From: Cercis canadensis
Lineage: Eukaryota > Streptophyta > Magnoliopsida > Fabales > Fabaceae
Direction of reading: 5' to 3'
Assembly: GCA_003255065.1 (NCBI GenBank)
Contig: QAOA01006526.1
Coordinates: 441,384-505,383, forward strand
DNA: 64,000 nucleotides
Part shown: piece by piece, positions 11,762 to 22,773 of the stretch
Position numbering within the stretch: position 1 is the first letter of the stretch
How the letters are laid out: each line of letters opens with the position of its first letter
The notes under the pieces: model-generated
What the model saw: the letters and a program-made list of their open reading frames with translations, nothing else
The model's database searches: none
What the model was told of the DNA's origin: nothing
Program-made: the position numbers and the translations under genes

Positions 11762-12319
11762 GTAAGATATACTTGGATTTCTACAAAAATTTGAAGCATG
11801 GCTAGAAGAGAACAGAGGATTTACTAGGCTTTGAAATGAACTGGGAAAAATTATGTAATTTACCTATAAAAAGTTAAAATAAAATTAAACAATTTTCTGT
11901 GTTGATTAATCACTTATGCAAGTTATTGTTACATTTTTAAGATAAGGGGAGAAAGAGTTGCGGGTCATGCATTTCCAGAAACCTAACTAGGTTTCTGATT
12001 TCTCTCCTTGTTGTACATGCTTGTAAAGTGGCAACCACCAAGGTGTAGAACTTATAGTCTGTGAAATAACTGTTACTGTTGCATGCATGGACTTTTCCTT
12101 AAAACTCCATGCCCTGACATTGTAATATGTTACACTATTTTAATTGAATTTGAAATACACTGTATTAAATATTTAAAAGTCACTCTAAAAATATATTGAA
12201 ATTTTAAAAGTACATTAAAAAATTATATAAATAAAGTAATTCAAAATAAATATTTTAAATACACTCTATAAATACATTACACTCTACAAATATCTCATCC
12301 AAACACACTCTAAATCTGT
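11762..12319. other. Intergenic, no feature
   Basis: AT-rich sequence between the orphan SPNS exon and the decayed SDR tail. No gene recognised. Confidence 0.4.
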
Positions 12320-12397
12320 CCAGGCAAATGCTAAACATAGCCACCATGAACACAAATAACTTGACCCTTATCCTATGAACACAAATAACCTGACCTT
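12320..12397 (-). pseudogene. Decayed duplicate of the SDR gene 3' end
   Basis: Bases 12320-12366 closely repeat the last codons and first 3' bases of the SDR gene (12439-12485). On the minus strand it would read GQVICVHGGYV and a stop, against GQVIRVNGGNV in the gene. A further partial 29-base repeat (ATGAACACAAATAACCTGACC) follows at about 12375. It looks like the remnant of a tandem duplication. Confidence 0.6.
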
Positions 12398-12449
12398 TAT
12401 TCTGAGGCTAGCTTTTGCACACTGAAACTAAATTCCTCCCAGGCAAATG

Positions 12450-13996
12450 CTAAACATTGCCACCATTAACACGAATAACCTGACCATTGACCCACTCACT
12501 GGCGTCAGTAGCCAAAAAGCCCACCACAGGGGCAACATCCTTGGTCTCGCCAAGCCTTCCTAGCGGACACTCTCCAATGGCGGCCTTCACTTGCTCTTGG
12601 GTCTTCCCAGCGAAAAACATGTCAGTTGCGATTGGCCCTGGTGCAACACAATTAGCTGTAATTCCAGTTCCCTTGAGCTCTTTTGCCATTATCTTTATCA
12701 TTGCCTCAACAGCAGCTTTTGATGCTGTGTATGTCGCATAACCTGGTTTCAATGAACCCACCAATGATGAAGATAACACTATAATTCGACCCCCACCCCC
12801 ACGTTTCACACGGTTTGCTGCCTCTCTGCAGCACAAGAATGCTCCTCTTGTATTCACACTAAAAACAATTTACCAATTCTTTGATCAGGACACCTTATTC
12901 TTTTATTCAATGATCAATAATTAACATTTATCATGTCTCATGAAAATCAAATTATATGATGTTCTTGTATCATACATTAGTAATGTAAAACAATAAATTA
13001 AAAAAATCTCTCGTGTGTTTGGATGGAGAAACTTTCTTAAAAGAAGCATTCCACTTAAAAAAAAAAAAAAATCTATTTGACATATTTGGATTAGCTTCTT
13101 AAGCATCTTATTAAACCAAAATTAAGACTTTTTGAGAAATTTAAAAATAACGCTTTTTTAGCTTCTACTTGAAAAAGTTTTTTTGTTTTTAATTAAGTGC
13201 TTCTCTGTCCAAACATATCCTCAATATAAACACTATAATTTATGCTTGCCTTCTAGTTTATGCTTTGTTTACTTCTCAATCATATATTATACTCACATAT
13301 ATAATTACAGAGAATTACGTGTGCTTAACCCCACCAACCATGAAATGCTGCATATTTGTTCATAATATCTTCCATTTTGCTATAATCCACCAGTCTTAAA
13401 CTATTTCTAAAGTGGCCTGTATAACACTGAAACTTTTCGCACAAGACATAAAAAGAAAAAAAAAACACAGAGACAGAAATTTCCTGGGTTAACTAGAGAA
13501 TAGCAAATTTAAAAAAAAAAAAAAAGCATAAATAAATATTAATTTCAGTTGTAGTTGAGAAGAAGAAAATGTACCTGAAAATATAATCGAAGTCGTCCAA
13601 GGAAGTGTTGGCTAAGGAGGGGAATTTGCTATCAATAACGCCGGCTGAGTTAACCAGGATATGGACGGGCGAGTTAAAGGCGCGCTCAGCCTCATCGAAG
13701 AGAGATTTGACCTGGGTCAGGTCGGATACATCTGCTCCGATGGTGATGGCTCTGTTGGCGTTGGGTGAGGAGGCGTTGATCTGAGCAGCAACTGACTCCG
13801 CTTGGGCTGAGTTGGATGTGTAATTGACGACGATTTTCGCACCGAGTGAACTCAGATGAAGCGCAATGTCTCGACCGATTCCACGAGACGACCCGGTCAC
13901 AATTGCAACTCGATCTTGGAGAGGGCAACATGGAATTGCTCTTCCTGGGTTTTGGTCACTAACGTCGCAACTGGAAGCACCACCTTGTGTTGCCAT
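12450..13996 (-). CDS. Short-chain dehydrogenase/reductase (NADPH-dependent aldehyde reductase-like)
   Basis: Two exons, 13575-13996 and 12450-12858, encode 276 residues; the junction reads DYIF|SVNTRGAF with GT/AG sites. Classical SDR with a Rossmann fold. Visible are the cofactor motif TGSSRGIG (TGxxxGxG), the NSAG equivalent of NNAG, the N of SVNTRGAF, the catalytic serine in IIVLSSSLVG, YTASK (YxxxK) and the PGPIATDM motif. The family includes At4g13180 and chloroplast aldehyde reductases that detoxify reactive carbonyls with NADPH. The short N-terminus lacks a clear transit peptide, so the protein is probably cytosolic. The 716-bp intron contains a small MITE, and a decayed copy of the gene's end lies just downstream. 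The start at 13996 is the first ATG and precedes the Rossmann motif by about 35 residues. Exact substrate is not shown by the sequence. Confidence 0.9.
13016..13215. mobile_element. MITE-like element in the SDR intron
   Basis: Starts TGTTTGGATGGAGAAAC and ends GCTTCTCTGTCCAAACA, an imperfect inverted repeat of about 17 bases, with further internal complementarity (AAAGAAGC/GCTTCT). About 200 bp, non-coding. No matching target duplication was found, so the class is not assigned. Confidence 0.5.
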
Positions 13997-14151
13997 ATGT
14001 TCTTATACTCTTTGGCTGCTTCTTTTTTACTGCTGTCTATAGGATACACAGAATGAGAATAATAATGTGTTGACTTGTATTCAGTGATTGGTTATCATAT
14101 ATACAAGTTCTCTCATAACAGATTGAGAGAATATGCTACTGTTATCCTACG
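13997..14151. other. SDR upstream region
   Basis: Upstream of the SDR start up to the sequence gap; presumed leader and promoter. No motif can be supported. Confidence 0.3.
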
Positions 14152-14353
14152 NNNNNNNNNNNNNNNNNNNNNNNNNNNNNNNNNNNNNNNNNNNNNNNNN
14201 NNNNNNNNNNNNNNNNNNNNNNNNNNNNNNNNNNNNNNNNNNNNNNNNNNNNNNNNNNNNNNNNNNNNNNNNNNNNNNNNNNNNNNNNNNNNNNNNNNNN
14301 NNNNNNNNNNNNNNNNNNNNNNNNNNNNNNNNNNNNNNNNNNNNNNNNNNNNN
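14152..14353. other. Assembly gap (202 N)
   Basis: Unbroken run of N. Content unknown. It separates the SDR promoter from the next stretch, so any promoter elements may be lost here. Confidence 1.
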
Positions 14354-14636
14354 TATAGTTAATAAATGATAAATTCACCAAAAAATGTCTTACTAAACTT
14401 AAATTAAAAAAAAATGTTATTACATGTAGATTGTGTTAGAAAAGTGGTAAGTGTCACTAATTAAAATTGTGGGGAGGAGAGATAGTGAGAGGTGTGTTGG
14501 TTGTGAAGATACACGGTAAAGGACACGCGTTGTACGCGTATCATAAATAAAGAATAAGAAGGATAAGATGAAAAAGAAATCCCTTACTTGAAGATCTGAA
14601 ACCTTTCCTCTTACGAATGAATCATTAATTATATAA

Positions 14637-14724
14637 ACCGTGTGTGAGTGTGACAACTTACCCGGGCTATTGACATGTGCACCGTGTGTGAGTGTGACAA
14701 CTTACACAGGCTATCGACATGTGT
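14637..14724. repeat. Two-copy 44-bp tandem repeat
   Basis: The unit begins ACCGTGTGTGAGTGTGACAA and occurs at 14637-14680 and 14681-14724 with a few differences. Non-coding and close to the MULE-like element. Confidence 0.85.
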
Positions 14725-14771
14725 ACCTTCGCGTGGCCCCGCCTCGCAAGATATTGAAAAATAACATTATT

Positions 14772-15307
14772 GGCCTATTTGACCTATTTATTTTAGTTTC
14801 AGAACTTAATTATATAATTAGTATAATTTAAAATATATTTATTTAGATAATCTAATTTTTTAAAATTAAAAAAAAATATTTTGGTGACTGAACACGCTAT
14901 GAGTCAGACGACGTGTTCCCACCAAACATGCCGCAACTCACGTGGCGTGTCCCAGAACTAATGGCCAAAGCTAGGGGAAGAGGTGGCGTGTGTTGTTGTG
15001 GGAGTGAGTGGGAGAGAGAGATAGAAGAAAAAAAAGAAAGGGAGTGCGGAGGGAGAGGTAGCGTGTGTTCTTTTGAAAAGAGAAGAAGAAAGGGGCAGGA
15101 GGGGGCGCACAGAATTTGAAATTTGCTGATGTTTCAGTGGGGCATGAACAGTGACATATCACGTGAGCTGCGGCGTATCGTAGAGCCTGTGGTCTTTAAA
15201 TTTTTTTTTTTAAATTTTTAAAAACTATATTATACAAATAAATATATTTTAAATTATTTTAATTATATAATTAAGTTCTGAAACTATAATAACTAGTTCA
15301 AAAAGCT
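14772..15307. mobile_element. MULE-like MITE with 9-bp target duplication
   Basis: A 536-bp element starting GGCCTATTTGACC and ending GTTCAAAAAGCT. The long inverted repeats contain TTTCAGAACTTAATTATATA and its complement. It is flanked by the exact 9-mer AACATTATT at 14763-14771 and 15308-15316. The interior is more GC-rich, with a purine-rich tract around 15000-15110 that yields only spurious ORFs. No transposase. It is a different family from the GAGTAAAA elements. Confidence 0.8.
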
Positions 15308-15316
15308 AACATTATT

Positions 15317-16278
15317 GCAACCTTAGTTAGAACTAAGTGGAAAGTGGAAACAGATGCTGCATCATTTTTCTTTATAGCCTATATAGTTAATGGATCCTGT
15401 TGTGCAGTAATGATATTTTTATTTTCATTTTTTTGTTACATTATAAGGTGATAATCTCATTAAAAATCTTAAATTCTTACGACTGCATACAAAATTTACA
15501 TGCCGATGCCACTTAAGTTTTCTACACAATCCATGAATAAAAAAGGTCAGAGTGGTGGCACAAGATTTTTGTTGTTGAACTATGGAGGAATGCTTGTGCT
15601 TAATAATACGATTATGACCCTTTTTTGGCTACTCAGCCTCAATTATTTCTCACACGCAAAAAACATGACGATTTTTAAGTAGTGCCTCATTCAAAAATGA
15701 TCAATGAGTGGTGCAAACCATAGGGAGGTTATCTTTTAAGTACAATCTTGTGTTGTGAATCACAACTTTTTAACTTGGCTGTAGAAGATATTTTACATTA
15801 AAAAAGTAAATTTCTGAACCATATATAGTGGAACTTTATGAAAAGTTAGATATGGACAGTACCCCAAATTTCTTGAAATATGAAACACATTTTATTTTAT
15901 TTTTACCAAAATCAGATATTTACATAAAATATATTTATATCCAATTTTAGAAAATTCTACCATGAGAAAGTACAGATATTAAACTTACTGATAATATTAT
16001 CAAATAACACCATAATTGTTAAGAAGTAAGCAACTCAGCATTTGATCTCGGGTACAAATAACTTCCCAAGCTTAAAGTTTGGATGAGAAGAAAGAAACCC
16101 GAAAGTGCAACAGCAGCTGTTTTAACTTTGGTACGTAACATAAGCAATAAGTTTTAGACATTATAGAAATTGATCAGAAGAAAAGAATATGTCGAGATTT
16201 AATGCCTATTATTGGTTGGTTTCATTCTGGAATGGTATTTTTCTTTAGGAATTTCTGTCGCATAAAGAAATGAGGAGG
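15317..16278. other. Intergenic, no feature
   Basis: AT-rich. A 60-codon plus-strand ORF at 15500-15682 is not recognised. Nothing supported. Confidence 0.4.
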
Positions 16279-16286
16279 CAAAAAAA

Positions 16287-17576
16287 AGGGAAAAGTCCAA
16301 AAAAATTTCCTGAATTATGTCCTATGTGCGATTTATTCTCAAAACTTAAAAAACATAAGAAATACTTCTTTGAACTTTTAAAATGTGCGCTTTACTCCTA
16401 AGACCTTGATGTCCGTCCATTAATAGATAAAAATGAGCACGTGCTGTGCACATGATGTGATTAATCTGGGCCATAATGCACTTTATAAGGATATAAATAA
16501 AAATAAATTTATAAAATTGAGGTTAAAAGTAATATTTAAAAAATTTGGGCCAAATGATAATATTTAAAATTTGTCATCTTCTACCTCCAGTAGGTATCTA
16601 TTTTCAGAAGTCGACCCGTTTTCAAATTCATTCGAGTTCTTTTTATATCTCTCTCATTTCTCAACTAAAATTTGTAAATTATATATCATTTTAAAGCTTG
16701 TGAAATTTGCAACATTATGCTATTAGTTTTAATATTAAAGCTCAAAATGAAGCACGAAAAGCTAAAGGCAGCAGCAGCAGTACGTGTCACTTAATCTAAC
16801 TCCTCTCTAATCAAGAATGAATTTCTCCAAATTCTTTAAGGGGTTTTGTGCGAAATTCGTTTTCTAACACTACTCAAACAATTTCTTTTTTTAAATGGTT
16901 CAATCTTTCTCCAAATTCTTTAAGGGGTTTTGTGCGAAATTTATTTTCTAACACTATCCAAGCAACTTTTTTTTCAAATGGCTCAATCTTTCTACAAATT
17001 CTTTAAAGAGTTTTGTGCGAAATTCGTTTTCTAATACTACCCAAGCAATTTCTTTTTTCAAATGGTTCAATCTTCATGAAGTTTTGAGGATATTAGCTGT
17101 GGTTTTCTAAGTTCTTAGCTGTGATTTTACTTCTTCTCTTATTCCTCTCTAATTAAAAACAAATTTCTCCAAATTCTTTAATGGGTTTTGTGCTAAATTC
17201 ATTTTTTTAAACTTCCCAATTAAGGACATGTTGTTCACCAGTAAGCTGGAGGTTGCCACTGACGAATACGAGCATGTCATCGTTGATGTGCCTCTAGATC
17301 CATCTCACTCCATTTTCTCAAATACCCTTGCCAATGAATCTGGATCCATCTCGTTCGCACCTGATCACTTAATCAGATTTTTTTAGGAAAATTATGCATT
17401 TAAACACTGCACGTGTATGACACATGATTCTTTCCGTCCATTAATGGACGTCCATATGGTCTTTGGGGTAAATCACACACTTAAATAGTACAAGGAGGTA
17501 TTTTTTATGTTTTTAAAATTTTTGGGGTAAAATGCACACAGTGCATAATTCAAGAAATTTTTTTTAGACTTTTCCC
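16287..17576. mobile_element. Non-autonomous TIR element with internal tandem repeat
   Basis: The left end AGGGAAAAGTCCAAAAAAAT and the right end TTTTTTTTAGACTTTTCCC are inverted copies, and similarity continues for about 120 bp (for example TGAATTATG and its complement). The flanks CAAAAAAA on both sides may be an 8-base duplication but are low in complexity. Inside are three copies of an 83-84 bp repeat (16825-17070) and a 52-codon ORF at 17228-17386 that I do not recognise. Superfamily uncertain (hAT or MULE). Confidence 0.65.
16825..17075. repeat. 83-84 bp tandem repeat, three copies
   Basis: Units start at 16825, 16909 and 16992 with CTCCAAATTCTTTAAGGGGT or a close variant and differ by a few substitutions. 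A fourth degenerate start appears at about 17166. All lie within the TIR element. Confidence 0.85.
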
Positions 17577-17894
17577 CAAAAAAATAAAAAAAATAAGACG
17601 GAGAAATGGTCATGGCTAATTTTGAACTTGATTTACTAGGATTAGTAAAAGAATAAGATAATCAAGTATATTAAGTATTCTCATAATAAATATAAAATAT
17701 ATTTAAAATATATATATTCGTATAATATAATCGGTTTGGCTTTTTTTTGTTTCAAAATTTTTAAAACAAAAAATCAAACCGAACCGATTGATTCTAAACC
17801 GACTCATCAGTTTGAGCTCGGTTTGATCGGTTCAATTCAATTTAAGTTGGTTATGTACACCTTTAACAAAAAATCGGGGAATATTCAGAACTCA
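17577..17894. other. Intergenic with AACCGA-type repeat fragment
   Basis: AT-rich. Around 17730-17835 there is a short stretch of AATCAAACCGAACCGATT-type sequence similar in style to the repeat in PEAMT intron 7. No gene. Confidence 0.4.
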
Positions 17895-20095
17895 GAAGTC
17901 AAACCTTGGTCTTCGGTAAGAATTTCATATAATGCCATTCTTTTCCCCTTCACTGTGGAAGAAGTAATAATATAAATATGAAAGCAGAAAGTAGAAACCA
18001 CAAGAAGCTGGGAGGAGATACAGGTATTAAGTATTCCTAGATGTAATAAAATATTAAAATGGCATATAAGCAATAACCTCAGTTAGTTAGGAATATAGGA
18101 TATTTAACGAACTAAGCNGAAGTCAAACCTTGGTCTTCGGTAAGAATTTCATATAATGCCATTCTTTTCCCCTTCTATGTGGAAGGAAGTAATAATATAA
18201 AAAGTAAAACCCCTTTTTAGTCCCTGAAAAATACATTCACTGACAAATTAGTCCCCTAAAAATTTTCAGTGACAAATTGGTCCTCGAATTTTTGTTTTCG
18301 CTGACAAATTAGTCCTTCGTTAGGGTTTGTTAGTCTAATTTAACGGACTTTGCCACTTGGCAGTTAACATGCTGACGTGACTATTAGTTGCTGAAGTGGC
18401 ATACTGACTTGGTCACAAAATTGTCCCCGTATTTCTCTCTTCCCCTTCTCTCTCATTTCTCTCTCTCTCTCTTCCCCTCCTCTCTCATTTCTCTCTCTCT
18501 CTCTCTTTCCCTCCTCTTATTGTGAGAGATCCACATAGGTTAGAAAATTTTTATTCATGTTTCTTTGGTTAAATAATGACGTCCTTTCTCTTCGTGCATG
18601 TTTGCTCAGAGAGCTAGAGCCATAGACTCATGGCTTCCATATATATATATATATATACATACACATACAAAGAGGGAACGAAACCTCCAGTTATGTTTCT
18701 TACTAACTACTCGTCACATGCACCCTCTAACACTGCGTGTAGTCAAATAACTTGGGGTACCCTTTTTTTCCACCTTCCATTTTCTCTCATGCATGGCTGA
18801 GTCACATAACTCGGGGTACACATAACTCACTAAGTCATGCAACTCGGTTAAGTCATACTTGTGTTTCACCACTGCCATCCTCATCCAAGTTTTCCTCACT
18901 CAACAACTGTTTGCGTAATCTTTTCCTACTAGGTGGTTTAGACTCACCGTTGCTATCTTCACCAAGATCACTTAAACTTCCACTTACACTAAGGTCTGGG
19001 TCCTCCTCATCAAACAGAAGAAGCCCATTACAACATATGGCTTCTCTTTCCTGTCTCCGTAGGCTTCTAGGGACTTTGAGAACCAAGGTGATTATGGGTA
19101 CCAAGCTCTTTTATCTGTCTCCTGCAATTCCGCTAGCCATTGTTGGGTACTACTTCAGCTTTGCACCGGTAACATAATCCTTCCTTCATTTGTCATTAAT
19201 TACTCTAACTCAGTTATCATTTTTGGCTATTACTTTTGCTATTTTAAAGGCAATGTTGGAACATAGTGGTGCATGGGATGAGATTTGAAGTGCTCTGTTC
19301 TTGGTGGCTATAAACAGAGCAGTATAGCCTTGTCTCGGTGAAGTGTGACTTATGAGCAAGAGGCAGAGTGAAGTAGGAAGAAAATGACTGTGTTTTGCGA
19401 GTGAGTTTAGAGTGTAGGTGTGGGTAAAAAATGTTGAATGAGAGTGAAAATTTCTGGAATATACAAGAGCTTTGTTCCTGCTCGACGCTGTATGGGAGCA
19501 AAAACAAAATTCTCAACCTTAACGACGTCAGTTTTCGTTTTGGGCAGCTGGAGTCTCCACCAGACGACGCCGTATGACATCTCTTTCAGCAGATGCCTCC
19601 TTCACGACGTCAGATTGCTGTTTTGGGCATATGGACTCTTGACTAGACAACGCTGTATAGGGAGAAAATTTCTTGACTTTATGCTAGTAAAACGACGCCG
19701 TTTTACTTATGCCACACAAGCAAATGGTCATCTGCCATGTCAGCATGTCACTTCAGCAATTAACAGCCACGTCGTCACGTTAACTACCACGTGGCGAAGT
19801 CTATTAAATCAGACTAACAAATCCTAACGGAGGACTAATTTGTCAGCGAAAACAATAATTCGATGACCAATTTGTCACCGAAAATTTTTGGGGGACGAAT
19901 TTGTCAATGGATGTATTTTTCAGGGACTAAAAAAGGATTTTACTCTAATATAAATATGAAAGCAGAAAGTAGAAACCACAAGAAGCTGGGAGGAGATACA
20001 GGTATTAAGTATTCCTAGATGTAATAAAATATTAAAATGGCATATAAGCAATAACCTCCGTTAGTTAGGAATATAGGATATTTAACGAACTAAGC
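17895..20095. repeat. Local duplication split by one N: empty and filled sites of a MULE
   Basis: About 223 bp at 17895-18117 is repeated at 18119-20095. The second copy differs only by a few bases and by a 1744-bp MULE plus 9-bp duplication. The copies are separated by a single N at 18118. This arrangement is most simply two haplotypes of one locus placed side by side by the assembler. Confidence 0.85.
18202..19945. mobile_element. Long-TIR Mutator-like element (MULE), non-autonomous, copy 2
   Basis: A 1744-bp element of the same family as 6433-8027: left AAGTAAAACCCCTTTTTAG, right AAAAAGGATTTTACTC, with about 190 bp of inverted repeat containing GACAAATTAGTCC/GGACTAATTTGTC units. The target duplication TAATATAAA (18193-18201 and 19946-19954) occurs once in the empty copy just upstream (near 17968), which confirms the boundaries directly. 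The interior holds CT-rich sequence, a short (TA)n tract and ACGACG-type motifs shared with copy 1. Internal ORFs (for example 18853-19104, minus) are not recognised; captured gene fragments are possible but unproven. Confidence 0.88.
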
Positions 20096-20670
20096 GGACA
20101 TGGAAGCAACTACAAGCCAAAACAGATGTTTGGTAGCTGAATGCAAGCAGCAAGGAGACCCTAGGGCAAGGTTCTCCACATACTATTGGGACTTCACAAT
20201 ATAACAGGAAAATATGAAATCTTCATACTACACGTACATGTTCTTTGGGCGGATAATGCTAAAACTTAAAAGAGCACAGAAGAATCATTTTCTAGACTAC
20301 ATACAAAATTTTACAGAATCCAGAATCTGAATTAGCTGATGTGCTTGCCTTATTCCCTGAAGATAACCCTGCACAAAACAAATTCAATATTGAATTCCAA
20401 AATATGTCTTTCAACTATGGTACAATGGCCATATTTTATCGGATACACAAATTTGCTGTTGGCAGGGTTTAATGACCCAAAGCCATCTTCATGATTGTAT
20501 GGTATAATCCAAAGGTTAAACTCTGGAATCCCATATTTGATGCTCTTCCTCGTTATTAGTCAAAGAGCATTATTCATGTTATAAATCCTCTAAACAGAAT
20601 CAAAATCTTGCTTTATTGTTTATAACAGCTATTTGATTCAGATTTCATTGTTTACCGCTGCTATATGATA
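20096..20670. other. 3' region of the PPR gene
   Basis: Non-coding sequence downstream of the minus-strand PPR stop codon; presumed 3' untranslated region. No other feature seen. Confidence 0.4.
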
Positions 20671-22773
20671 CTATCTCAACTGTACTTCCTTGTCCATGTC
20701 CTGAAGCTCATAAATTGTTGACAGGTTTGAATCTTCAGAATGGGTGTCCTTCCTCACTTTCCCGTGTAACTTGTCAAGAATCCTCCATGTTACACAATTT
20801 GGAGCCATTCCATTCTTTTTCATCTCTGCCACAATTTGGTAAGCTTCTCTCTCCAAACCAAGTTTGCAGGCACTGTCAATCAGAATATTATAACTAAATA
20901 TATTTGGAGAAACCCCAGAATCTACCAATTCATACAAAAAATGGCAAGCGTCGTTAAATTTTCCTGAGCCGCAGAGCCCTTTCAGAAGTCCTGCATAAAC
21001 AAAATTATCATGCACCTTTGAAGGCCAGATAACATTATGCCAAAAATTCTTGGCCTCTTCTATTTGGCCAGATTGACATAGGCCATCTACAATAATTGCA
21101 TAAGTGGTACTGTCAGCAGAAACACCACCAAGTACCATTTTTTCAAAAACCCTCAATGCATCATTTGCTCTTTGAAGTTGGAACAGACCTCGAAGAACTG
21201 CATTATACGTCACAACACCAGGGCTTAAACCTTTTTCAGGCATCACTCTATGCAATAGATCAAGAGCTTCATCAATTTTTCCAACATTCAGTAAACCAGA
21301 TATAATTGTAGTAAAGGTCACAGCATCAGGGGCAGAAAATTTACCCATTAGCATGTCATTCAGTATCTTTAAAGCGTCATCAATCCTCCCCATCTTGCAA
21401 AACCCATTAATAACTGTGTTGAGAGTAATCACGTTAACCTGACACTGGCTCTCAAGCATAAAGACAAGTAGATTTAACAGTTCAGTTGGATTATTCATAA
21501 GACAAAGAGCCCTTAAGTATATATTGTATATTCTAGTTTTGTCAACACCTTGCTTATTAAGCATAAGTTCAAGAACTTTCCTTGCCTTGTCCACATCCAG
21601 CTCTCGGCAAAGAGCTTCCACTAATACCTTGTAAGTATGCTCAGATAGCAAGAACCCAAATTCAGTTCCCTCCTCTAATAGCTGATAAGCCCTCATACAA
21701 CCACCTTCCTTGCTAAGGCCATGTATGATATAATTATATGACACCTCGCTTGGAGCAAATCCTCTCTTCCTCATTATATAAACAATTCTAGAGGCCCCAT
21801 GATATCTTCCAACCTTGCAGAGCGAATCTATTATCTGGCCATAAGCAACCTCATTCGACAAACTATTTCCTTGTGGAAATTCTTCAGCAATCCTAAACAC
21901 TTCATTAAAAAACCCTTCTTTACATAAAGAGTCAATGAGATTCGCAAAGGCAGCAGTGTTCACTGCCTGGTCCTGTTCATCAGTCATTGTCTCCCATAAC
22001 TTGCTCATCAGTTCCCTCCCACCCTCAATATCTCTTTTCTGCAGAATACCACGAATCAAGACACTGTAAGTCAGAGAATTAGGCATCACACCATTCTCAC
22101 ACATTTCATCAAGCACCTTCTGTGCATCGTTCATTTCTCCAATCATGCAATAGCCATTGATGAGAGTGGTGTAAGAAACAGCATTTGGACAGTGCCCTCT
22201 ACTCCTCATATCAAAAAACAATCTGTGAGCTTCACTGGGTCGGTAATACGAGCATAGCTGATGCATCAAACGGTTATAATTTATCAAAGAGGGTACAAAC
22301 TCAGGCTTTACACTAATCAAACGTTGAACAACCTGCAATGTTCGATGTGGGGTTCGAGAATGAAGCAACCGTGCGATGAGCACGTTGCAGGTGCGCTCGT
22401 CGGGAACACAATTAGAGGCAATAGAGAGTGAGAGCCGGTGATGGGCTTCCGAGAAGCGATTGGAATCACACAGTGCGTGAATGATGCTGCTGAGATTCAA
22501 GGAATCTGGACGGTACCCACGGAGGCTGAGGCGGTCCAGAAGGCGAAGCGCGTCGTCAACCTTGCGTTCTTTGGCACATACTCTGTGAATCTTCTTCGTC
22601 CAGTAAGCTCTGTTAGTGATGCTCTCCTCTGCCTCTTCATCTTTGGTATCGATTTGCCCTTGTTGTTGGCAAATAGAGGTACTTGTGAATAGGGAAGCAA
22701 GAGGAATGGTTATGGCTTTCTGCGAGATTGAGTAGAGGCCAGCAAAATTGAAACTTGTGTGTGCTTCTAACAT
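20671..22773 (-). CDS. P-class pentatricopeptide repeat protein, At3g18020-like
   Basis: A single exon of 700 codons. After an N-terminal region of about 50 residues that could be an organelle presequence, nearly the whole protein consists of 35-residue PPR motifs. Clear examples are NAVSYTTLINGYCMIGEMND, NSLTYSVLIRGILQKRDIEG, NVITLNTVINGFCKMGRIDD, DAVTFTTIISGLLNVGKIDE and NIFSYNILIDSACKLGLERE. There is no E, DYW or SMR domain, so it is a P-class protein expected to bind RNA in mitochondria or plastids. Length and intronless structure fit At3g18020. Its proximity to WOX1 and PEAMT matches At3g18010 and At3g18000 from my recollection. The start at 22773 is the first ATG in frame. RNA target unknown. 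Confidence 0.92.
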   Translation of the reverse strand: MLEAHTSFNFAGLYSISQKAITIPLASLFTSTSICQQQGQIDTKDEEAEESITNRAYWTKKIHRVCAKERKVDDALRLLDRLSLRGYRPDSLNLSSIIHALCDSNRFSEAHHRLSLSIASNCVPDERTCNVLIARLLHSRTPHRTLQVVQRLISVKPEFVPSLINYNRLMHQLCSYYRPSEAHRLFFDMRSRGHCPNAVSYTTLINGYCMIGEMNDAQKVLDEMCENGVMPNSLTYSVLIRGILQKRDIEGGRELMSKLWETMTDEQDQAVNTAAFANLIDSLCKEGFFNEVFRIAEEFPQGNSLSNEVAYGQIIDSLCKVGRYHGASRIVYIMRKRGFAPSEVSYNYIIHGLSKEGGCMRAYQLLEEGTEFGFLLSEHTYKVLVEALCRELDVDKARKVLELMLNKQGVDKTRIYNIYLRALCLMNNPTELLNLLVFMLESQCQVNVITLNTVINGFCKMGRIDDALKILNDMLMGKFSAPDAVTFTTIISGLLNVGKIDEALDLLHRVMPEKGLSPGVVTYNAVLRGLFQLQRANDALRVFEKMVLGGVSADSTTYAIIVDGLCQSGQIEEAKNFWHNVIWPSKVHDNFVYAGLLKGLCGSGKFNDACHFLYELVDSGVSPNIFSYNILIDSACKLGLEREAYQIVAEMKKNGMAPNCVTWRILDKLHGKVRKDTHSEDSNLSTIYELQDMDKEVQLR

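Noticed and set aside
14075-14369. ORFs over the N gap
   Set aside because: Made almost entirely of unknown residues.
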